Shown here piece by piece: positions 7,594 through 12,227 of a stretch of 12,227 bases of DNA (positions are counted from its first letter, which is position 1; each line of letters begins with the position of its first letter). Source of the stretch: Bacillota bacterium (GTDB taxonomy: Bacteria > Bacillota > Clostridia > Peptostreptococcales > Anaerovoracaceae). Both the position numbers and the translations under genes were made by a program. Location of the stretch: positions 1 to 12,227 of the forward strand of contig JAQSXD010000060.1 in the NCBI GenBank assembly GCA_029266295.1, read 5' to 3'. Under the pieces are notes generated by a model. That model searched no databases. It was not told the origin of the DNA and saw only the letters and a list, made by a program, of their open reading frames with translations.

Positions 7594-7704
7594 TTTGGAT
7601 ACAATGGACACTGGTCTTGGATATACGTTTATAATAACGACTGTATAAGTACGATTGAAAGCCACCAAATTACGCTTACGGATTGGCTCGCAACGCAGCA
7701 ACGC
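7594..7704 (+). pseudogene. Truncated second copy of the esterase: last 37 residues only
   Basis: Translated in one open frame, these 37 codons read FGYNGHWSWIYVYNNDC and continue to DWLATQQR. They align without gaps with residues 416-452 of the esterase at 2266-3624; by my count 22 of 37 residues match, including the catalytic-histidine motif GHWSWIYVYN and the end block DWLA-Q-R. The nucleophile and acid parts, the Ig-like domain and the signal peptide are absent, so it cannot be active. The frame stays open beyond the esterase endpoint for 24 further codons to TAA 7777-7779. There is no credible ribosome site; an ATG-initiated version could only start within or before the hairpin. It is a gene remnant from a diverged paralogue rather than a recent copy. 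Confidence 0.82.
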
Positions 7705-7798
7705 ACACAAAGTGACGGTGGGAAGGAACACAAAAAATGTTATGATATCAGTCTAGAAAAAATAATTAACGATTTTTAAGATTAAGTATATTAAATCG

Positions 7799-7820
7799 AA
7801 CCGTATAATTTATAACGGTT
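7799..7820. repeat. Small inverted repeat before the main terminator
   Basis: AACCG and CGGTT form the outer arms; TATA pairs with TATA inside, with one bulged A and a three-base loop. It sits directly against the terminator that follows. No function is evident; it may be part of the same 3'-end structure. Confidence 0.4.
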
Positions 7821-7872
7821 AAAAATAGAATTCCTGTCAAATTTCATATAATTTGGCAGGTTTCTATTTTTT
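7821..7872 (+). terminator. Strong rho-independent terminator closing the sugar cluster
   Basis: AAAAATAGAA (7821-7830) pairs with TTCTATTTTT (7862-7871), and CCTGTCAAAT (7833-7842) with ATTTGGCAGG (7851-7860), allowing one G-T pair. The A-run on the left and T-run on the right make it able to work in both directions. It separates the sugar genes and esterase remnant from the HxlR operon. Confidence 0.88.
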
Positions 7873-7919
7873 ATTGTCTAGAAAATGTGGTTATAGTTAT
7901 CCTGTGAGTAGCAACTCGA

Positions 7920-7939
7920 TACTTACAAAAAAGTAGGTA
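7920..7939. promoter_or_regulatory. Dyad, candidate HxlR-family operator
   Basis: TACTTAC (7920-7926) and GTAGGTA (7933-7939) form an inverted repeat around six A residues, with one G-T position. It ends one base before the -35 hexamer of the regulator's own promoter, a usual place for an autoregulatory site. HxlR-type winged-helix dimers bind short palindromes of about this size; assignment to this protein is inferred. Confidence 0.5.
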
Positions 7940-7940
7940 A

Positions 7941-7969
7941 TTGTCTTAGTATGATCGTGGTATTATAAT
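7941..7969 (+). promoter_or_regulatory. Sigma-A-type promoter for the HxlR/DJ-1 operon
   Basis: TTGTCT (7941-7946) and TATAAT (7964-7969) are separated by exactly 17 bases. The -10 box is the perfect consensus. Transcription would start near 7976, giving a leader of about 70 bases before the TTG start of the regulator. Confidence 0.75.
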
Positions 7970-8035
7970 AGGCTTATATAAAAGATAGAAAACATTAGAA
8001 AATTGGATAAACTGATAATAAGGAAAGCTTTGCGG

Positions 8036-8041
8036 AGGAGG
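8036..8041 (+). promoter_or_regulatory. Ribosome binding site fixing the TTG start of the HxlR gene
   Basis: AGGAGG is followed by five bases and then TTG at 8047. No in-frame ATG or GTG lies at a suitable distance, and the protein aligned from this TTG has the expected N-terminus for the family. Confidence 0.75.
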
Positions 8042-8046
8042 ATATT

Positions 8047-8445
8047 TTGAAAATTAGGGAAAAATATACTTGTCCATTGGAATTAACGCTTGATATGATT
8101 TCGGGAAAATGGAAGCCGATTATCCTATGGCGACTTCGTTTGGGGAGTCAGCAACTTTCGACGTTACATAGAGACATTCATGGGATCAATCAAAAGATGC
8201 TCATACAGCATTTAAGTGAATTGGTCGATTGTGGAATCGTCAGTAAGAAAGTCTATGAAGGGTATCCGTTCAAGGTAGAGTATTTTCTTACCGAGCTTGG
8301 TTGGAAGTTTATGAAGGGACTAGAAGTTTTTCAAAGCATCGGTCAAGGAATATTAAGCGGGGATACTGGCACGACCGCATTGCCCTTGACCAATGAGATC
8401 AAAATGGCAAAAAGAAAATATCCAAGCAGCATAAGTGTTTCGTAA
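8047..8445 (+). CDS. HxlR-family winged-helix transcriptional regulator (YodB/HypR type)
   Basis: The product has 132 residues, a usual size for the family. The N-terminal YTCPLELTLDMISGKWKPIILW (7-28) is the family signature; Cys9 sits where YodB- and HypR-like regulators carry their redox-sensing cysteine. The winged helix follows with the recognition-helix region INQKMLIQHLSELVDCGIVSKKVYEGYPFKVEYFLTELG. Such proteins act as dimers that sense quinones, aldehydes or oxidants by thiol chemistry. The translation start is TTG. A promoter and a dyad stand upstream, so autoregulation is likely. The DJ-1 gene follows after 51 bases without a terminator and is its probable target. The C-terminal tail after about residue 105 is poorly conserved and looks unstructured. 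Confidence 0.9.
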   Translation: MKIREKYTCPLELTLDMISGKWKPIILWRLRLGSQQLSTLHRDIHGINQKMLIQHLSELVDCGIVSKKVYEGYPFKVEYFLTELGWKFMKGLEVFQSIGQGILSGDTGTTALPLTNEIKMAKRKYPSSISVS

Positions 8446-8496
8446 TATTAGTCAAGCCGTATGGGTTTATTAAAATAATGAGAGGATGGATGAAAC

Positions 8497-9042
8497 ATGG
8501 TATTGATTCATTTAGCAGATGGTTTTGAAGAAATTGAGGCAATTAGTGTGATTGATGTTTTACGCAGAGCAGAAATTGAGGTGCAAACGGTTTCAATTAT
8601 GGGAAAAAAAGAAGTGCTAGGCGCACATAATATTACGGTTATGGCGGATGTAGTATATGAAGAGGTTGATTATTCGAAGGCTGATATGGTCATATTGCCA
8701 GGTGGTGGCGTAGGAACGCAAAATCTAGACAAGCATGCTGGTTTAAATGAACAGTTGTTGCTAGCTGTAAAGCAAGGGAAATGGGTTTCGGCAATCTGTG
8801 CAGCGCCGTCTGTATTAGGCAGGTTAGGAATTCTCAAAGGGAAAAAAGCTACTTGTTATCCAGGTTTTGAGCAGGCTTTAGAAGGCGCAGATGTAAGCTT
8901 GCCAGATCATTCAATCATTGATGGCAAGATCATTACTTCACGCGGACCGGGGACATCGTTACACTTTGCACTAACAATTGTAGAAGTTTTAAAGGGTGCA
9001 GAAGTAGCGAATGCCTTAAGAAAAGGAATGCTTATCGGATAA
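8497..9042 (+). CDS. DJ-1/PfpI-family protein (YajL/DJ-1 clade)
   Basis: The product has 181 residues, a full-length single-domain DJ-1 fold. Glu14 in GFEEIEA and Cys101 in AICAAPSVLG match the Glu18/Cys106 pair of human DJ-1, and the glycine-rich LPGGGVGTQNL loop (67-77) is present. Proteins of this clade protect against oxidative and carbonyl stress; reported activities include glyoxalase and protein deglycase, the latter debated. Older databases label them thiazole-phosphate biosynthesis (ThiJ), which is not supported here by any thiamine gene nearby. It is probably co-transcribed with the HxlR regulator, consistent with induction by electrophiles. The start ATG has an AGAGGATGGA purine-rich site (8481-8490) before it. 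Confidence 0.9.
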   Translation: MVLIHLADGFEEIEAISVIDVLRRAEIEVQTVSIMGKKEVLGAHNITVMADVVYEEVDYSKADMVILPGGGVGTQNLDKHAGLNEQLLLAVKQGKWVSAICAAPSVLGRLGILKGKKATCYPGFEQALEGADVSLPDHSIIDGKIITSRGPGTSLHFALTIVEVLKGAEVANALRKGMLIG

Positions 9043-9055
9043 AAAAATATAGTTT

Positions 9056-9092
9056 GGGACGGTTTCGCGAGGTGTTGCCGTCCCTTGGTTTT
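9056..9092 (+). terminator. Rho-independent terminator after the DJ-1 gene
   Basis: GGGACGG (9056-9062) pairs with CCGTCCC (9078-9084), followed by TTGGTTTT. It begins 13 bases after the DJ-1 stop and separates this operon from the radical SAM gene. Confidence 0.75.
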
Positions 9093-9112
9093 ATAAATAT
9101 ACATTCTTTAAT
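9085..9112 (+). promoter_or_regulatory. Possible promoter for the radical SAM gene
   Basis: TTGGTT (9085-9090) and TTTAAT (9107-9112) are 16 bases apart, which would place the transcript start about 20 bases before the ribosome site. The -35 box overlaps the T-run of the preceding terminator. Both boxes are imperfect, so the call is weak. Confidence 0.3.
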
Positions 9113-9137
9113 GCCATCTATCTAGCATATAAAGAAT

Positions 9138-9142
9138 AGGAG
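9138..9142 (+). promoter_or_regulatory. Ribosome binding site choosing the GTG start of the radical SAM gene
   Basis: AGGAG lies only one base before an upstream in-frame TTG (9144) but ten bases before GTG at 9153. The second spacing is workable and the first is not, so the GTG start was taken. Confidence 0.65.
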
Positions 9143-9152
9143 TTTGCAAACT

Positions 9153-10031
9153 GTGAAAAAATATAAAAAAGTTTATTTGGAAATAACCAATGTATGCAAT
9201 TTAAAATGTACTTTTTGTCCAGAGACGAAGCGGAAAGCTGAATTTATGACAGAAGCTACATTCAAACAAATTTTAGACCAAATCAAACCGTTTACGGATT
9301 ATATATATCTGCATGTAAAAGGCGAGCCTTTATTGCATCCTCAGTTAGGTTGTTTTCTGGATATCAGTGTTGAAAAAGGGTTTAAAGTAAATATTACAAC
9401 CAATGGAACTTTAATCGATAAAGTAGCTGATACGTTACTTATAAAACCTGCGGTGAGGCAGATTAATTTTTCCCTGCATAGCTTCGATGGCAATCAGCAG
9501 GAATTATCGAGAGATAGCTACATTGACAGTATTCTGAATTTTTCTCGTAGAGCGATTTTAGAGTCGAACGCTATTCTATCTTTACGGCTATGGAACTTAG
9601 ATGAGGCTTTATTAACCGAGGATCAAAGAAAAAAGAACCTAGAGATTATTCATAAAATTGAAGAACACTTTCAGCTATCTTATAAAATACAGGGAATTTT
9701 ATCGGAGGCTAAGGCTTTAAAATTAGGGAAGCACGTATATTTGAATCAGGATTATGAGTTTCAATGGCCTGATTTAAAGGCAGAAGAGGATTTTGAAAAA
9801 GGTTCTTGTTATGGACTGAGAAATCAAGTGGCTATTTTAGTTGATGGCACTGTCGTTCCTTGTTGCCTTGATGGCGAAGGAATCATTAACTTAGGCAATA
9901 TTCATCAAGAAAAATTTTCTAATATTATCAATGGCGAAAGAGCAGAAAATATGAGGCTTGGTTTTTGCAATCATACCGTAGTCGAAGAACTTTGTCGAAA
10001 ATGTGGTTATCGAAAAAGATTTAGCAAATAG
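9153..10031 (+). CDS. Radical SAM protein with partial SPASM-like C-terminal domain
   Basis: From the GTG start the product has 292 residues. The radical SAM cluster motif CNLKCTFC gives Cys15, Cys19 and Cys22 for the 4Fe-4S cluster that cleaves S-adenosylmethionine. KGEPLLHP (56-63) matches the glycine/glutamate motif of the fold and ITTNGTL (81-87) another core strand. Near the C-terminus, Cys219 then G-x4-C at Gly232/Cys237 fit the opening of a SPASM domain, followed by Cys238, Cys272 and CRKC (281-284); this is probably enough for one auxiliary cluster rather than two. SPASM enzymes often modify peptides or proteins, but no small precursor ORF or other maturation gene is nearby. The substrate is unknown. 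It is monocistronic between two terminators. Confidence 0.85.
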   Translation: MKKYKKVYLEITNVCNLKCTFCPETKRKAEFMTEATFKQILDQIKPFTDYIYLHVKGEPLLHPQLGCFLDISVEKGFKVNITTNGTLIDKVADTLLIKPAVRQINFSLHSFDGNQQELSRDSYIDSILNFSRRAILESNAILSLRLWNLDEALLTEDQRKKNLEIIHKIEEHFQLSYKIQGILSEAKALKLGKHVYLNQDYEFQWPDLKAEEDFEKGSCYGLRNQVAILVDGTVVPCCLDGEGIINLGNIHQEKFSNIINGERAENMRLGFCNHTVVEELCRKCGYRKRFSK

Positions 10032-10095
10032 TGCTCACAACTATCGTTTACAGAAAAAGAGCCAGAAGCAGTTCCTAATTTTATAAGTGAAGATC

Positions 10096-10141
10096 AAAGC
10101 AGGCATAACTATGTGAATACCATTTGTTATACCTGCTTTTT
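10096..10141. terminator. Terminator between the convergent radical SAM and gerKB genes
   Basis: AAAGCAGG (10096-10103) pairs with CCTGCTTT (10132-10139), and ATAAC with GTTAT inside after one mismatch. Five T residues follow on the + strand (10137-10141), then a second T-run, so it suits the radical SAM transcript best. It may also slow transcription arriving from gerKB on the other strand, where the T-run is weaker. Confidence 0.75.
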
Positions 10142-10173
10142 GATTTTTGGCTAAGAACATGGTAATCGGAATA

Positions 10174-11298
10174 TCACTTGTTTTTACAACTGTGGGTATT
10201 TTTTTTCTTTGGATTTTTCATCAGCTTTCTTAGATAATAGACAATCAATGCAATGAAGGGCACGATAATTTGTATCGGAAAATTAATACGGAGAGGATTT
10301 ACTTTTAGCCCGATGATAATGTGTTCTGGATAACTTTTTGCGATGAGGATAGAAATAATGACAATTGCGATACCAAAAGGGATCGCCAAATATTTCGGAT
10401 CTTTTAACTTTATGAGTTGAGATGTTCCCAACATGGCTGCATAGGTAAGAAGACTTACTTTAAAGAAACCGCCTATTATCATAGTGATAATTACAAATAT
10501 GTCCAATTTACTCAAAAAACCTAGTTGTATAAGTCGTGTGGAAGCAAAAAAAGGAAATAAGGTCGAAGTTGCACCTATTATACCTAAGCTAACAATAAAC
10601 ATAATTGTATTTAAGGAAAGAAATATCCCAAAAAATAGGACGACAAGTAGCGATGTTTTTCGTACTTTGGCGGGCTGATTGACAGAGGAGTAGAACATGG
10701 TGAAGATAATGGTCTCACCGTAGGGAAAGGTAACAAGCAACCAGCCATCTTTTATGAGAGAGGGAATATCCTTTTCAAGAAAAGGTTTTAAGTTTTGAAA
10801 TTTTACTACATCGGGTGATGCATATAGTGATAAAAATAATACAATAAAGATAACAATCCATAGCGGTAATATTAGCTCAGCTGCCCGTGAAATATTTTCC
10901 ACACCAGAAAATGCCCCATAGACAAAAATTACGGTCAATGTTATGGCTATGATAAAGGGCAACATATCAGGCATTGAGCTAATCAGTATGAGTTCTGTAA
11001 AGTCTCTGATGATTCTCCCTGCTTGATAGGTAAAATATATAATATATAGGATACTCACAACAGAACCTATATAAATGCCAAAAATTTTAGGCATATAGGT
11101 AACGGGAGTATCATTAGGGTATTGATAAAATAGTTTTATATACATAAGCTGTTCTATCATACCTACTGGTATATAAAAAAGTAGTACCAACCATGCATCC
11201 TGTTTTGCATCAGGCGTGAGGAAAAAAAGTACTGAACTGCCAAATGAAAATAATACCATAGCTGCAAAGAACTGATATGGAGATATTTTTGTTTCCAT
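10174..11298 (-). CDS. gerKB: Spore germination permease-like subunit, GerAB/GerKB family
   Basis: The product has 374 residues, normal for the family, with about ten hydrophobic membrane segments and the early segment FLTPDAKQDAWLVLLFYIPVG typical of GerAB-type proteins of the APC transporter superfamily. In spores it sits in the inner membrane as the B subunit of a nutrient germinant receptor and takes part in germinant recognition. A basic lysine-rich tail ends the protein. The start is well set: GGAGG six bases before ATG, and only 13 bases after the stop of gerKC. The order C then B matches the gerKA-gerKC-gerKB arrangement, so the A subunit is expected beyond the right window edge. The specific germinant cannot be told. 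Confidence 0.92.
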   Translation of the reverse strand: METKISPYQFFAAMVLFSFGSSVLFFLTPDAKQDAWLVLLFYIPVGMIEQLMYIKLFYQYPNDTPVTYMPKIFGIYIGSVVSILYIIYFTYQAGRIIRDFTELILISSMPDMLPFIIAITLTVIFVYGAFSGVENISRAAELILPLWIVIFIVLFLSLYASPDVVKFQNLKPFLEKDIPSLIKDGWLLVTFPYGETIIFTMFYSSVNQPAKVRKTSLLVVLFFGIFLSLNTIMFIVSLGIIGATSTLFPFFASTRLIQLGFLSKLDIFVIITMIIGGFFKVSLLTYAAMLGTSQLIKLKDPKYLAIPFGIAIVIISILIAKSYPEHIIIGLKVNPLRINFPIQIIVPFIALIVYYLRKLMKNPKKKNTHSCKNK

Positions 11299-11311
11299 AG
11301 TTAGCCTCCGA

Positions 11312-12227
11312 TTAATAGGTCGGTTTAGATACTACACCTATCCTTTTTATACTAGAATCTACTTCGATTTCTACCTCAAGTTCAGGAAAAACGTCACTCC
11401 AATTTTCCTCTAAGACTTTCCATTCCTTAGGATAGTCCCTGTGTATTACTTCACCAAAGTCAAAGATATCTGCATTGAAGGTCCTTTGCGCTGCATATAA
11501 AGCTTTCTCCACTTCTTTCTTAATGATTTCATTTTCCATTTGTTCAAACTCTGCTAGTATTTCTGGATTTTTCATAGGATCAAAGTCTCCCGTCATATCC
11601 AATATATTTCCTGTATTGTGGATGGTTATCTGTATTATGGGCTTATTATCTTTCATGATAGGTTTTACCGTACTATGTGCAGAAACAAGCTTTATTGTTA
11701 TCTTATCTTTATTAGATACCGGGATTATAATATTTCTTATTTTAACCTTATCCCGTAGCCATTGAACGCCCCGGATTTCTTCTTCACCCATCATATATCC
11801 AGCAAATTTATCTTTTTTAAATAACGCAATTCCGATCATTTTAAATACTTTATCCTTTTGTTCATTTTCATGCAGGCTAATAACACCTGCCATGGGTGAT
11901 GCCGTTTTGCTGCCTAATGATGTGAAAAATTCTATACTATTAATGACAGGGATATAGCCATAGCTTGATTGTAATTTTAATATGCCATTAATGGCATTCG
12001 CAGGAACCGGATCTTCTGGTGTTGTTGTTTTTATTATTTCAGCCGCCTTGCCATTTGTAACAAGAATGGCTATATTCGAGTGAATTTCATAACTTCTTGC
12101 AACAAAATCAATAAGTTCAGCGACTCCTGCTTTTGCCATATCTTCACCGATGACGATAAATCTTATATGAGCTAATATTAACTTCTTACCTAATTGTTTC
12201 GACAAATGTTCTAAGGCATCAGGTACG
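11312..12227 (-). CDS. gerKC: Spore germination lipoprotein, Ger(x)C/GerKC family, 5' end cut by window edge
   Basis: The frame is open to the last bases of the window. The visible part begins VPDALEHLSKQLGKKL, upstream of which no true start is seen, so roughly the first quarter, including the lipoprotein signal, is missing. About 304 residues are present. Segments such as AHIRFIVIGEDMAKAGVAELIDFVAR (N-terminal domain) and the C-terminal EKALYAAQRTFNADIFDFGEVIHRDYPKEWKVLEENW are characteristic of Ger(x)C proteins, the C subunit of germinant receptors anchored to the outer face of the spore inner membrane. The last helix block is the usual domain III signature. It is in one operon with the following gerKB. 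Confidence 0.92.
   Translation of the reverse strand, partial: VPDALEHLSKQLGKKLILAHIRFIVIGEDMAKAGVAELIDFVARSYEIHSNIAILVTNGKAAEIIKTTTPEDPVPANAINGILKLQSSYGYIPVINSIEFFTSLGSKTASPMAGVISLHENEQKDKVFKMIGIALFKKDKFAGYMMGEEEIRGVQWLRDKVKIRNIIIPVSNKDKITIKLVSAHSTVKPIMKDNKPIIQITIHNTGNILDMTGDFDPMKNPEILAEFEQMENEIIKKEVEKALYAAQRTFNADIFDFGEVIHRDYPKEWKVLEENWSDVFPELEVEIEVDSSIKRIGVVSKPTY

Noticed and set aside
7567..7779. A stand-alone 70-residue protein-coding gene after GH3
   Set aside because: Its start lies inside a terminator-type stem and its core equals the C-terminal end of the esterase without the nucleophile, so it is treated as a remnant.
8497..9042. Thiamine biosynthesis (ThiJ) function for the DJ-1-family gene
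   Set aside because: This is an old database label; no thiamine genes or TPP riboswitch are near, and the residues fit the DJ-1/YajL stress-protein clade.
9144..9152. TTG at 9144 as start of the radical SAM gene
   Set aside because: Only one base after the ribosome site; GTG at 9153 has a workable ten-base distance.
10484..10678. 64-codon + strand frame opposite gerKB
   Set aside because: Antisense shadow of a membrane-protein gene with no supporting signals.

Overview
The window looks like the chromosome of an endospore-forming diderm Firmicute (class Negativicutes; a Pelosinus/Sporomusa-like organism would fit, but the genus cannot be fixed). Two observations support this. An outer-membrane porin with an N-terminal SLH domain is the hallmark envelope protein of the Negativicutes. 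The right end carries GerKC- and GerKB-type spore germination genes, which imply sporulation.

Region 1 (1-7535, + strand) is a beta-glucoside/beta-glucan utilisation cluster laid out across both membranes. In order: the 3' end of a PTS sugar permease of the EIIBCA beta-glucoside type (EIIC tail plus EIIA domain), an SLH-domain porin, an exported alpha/beta-hydrolase esterase with an Ig-like N-terminal domain, a cytoplasmic GH1 6-phospho-beta-glucosidase, and an exported GH3 beta-glucosidase. The inferred flow is: glucosides cross the outer membrane through the porin; esterase and GH3 enzyme trim them in the periplasm; the PTS imports and phosphorylates disaccharides; the GH1 enzyme splits the phosphorylated product. 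Hairpins sit between porin and esterase, between GH1 and GH3, and after GH3.

Region 2 holds two 'tail fossils': short remnants matching the C-termini of genes in this same cluster. One, resembling an EIIA C-terminus, starts right after the porin stop codon. The other, matching the last 37 residues of the esterase, starts at the foot of the hairpin after GH3. They suggest that the cluster was assembled by replacement or loss of duplicated copies. A strong terminator at 7821-7872 closes the region.

Region 3 (7920-9042, + strand) is a small redox-type operon: an HxlR-family regulator with a conserved N-terminal cysteine, preceded by a good sigma-A promoter and a dyad, then a DJ-1/PfpI-family protein.

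Region 4 (9153-10031, + strand) is a stand-alone radical SAM protein with a partial SPASM-like cysteine set and no visible peptide substrate.

Region 5 (10174-12227, - strand) is the end of a gerK-type operon: gerKC (cut by the window edge) then gerKB. A hairpin at 10096-10141 separates it from the convergent radical SAM gene.

I see no tRNA, rRNA, CRISPR array, insertion sequence or phage gene. Most of the window is explained by known families. The best leads are the two gene-tail remnants and the terminator-like hairpin that leaves almost no room for a promoter before the esterase.
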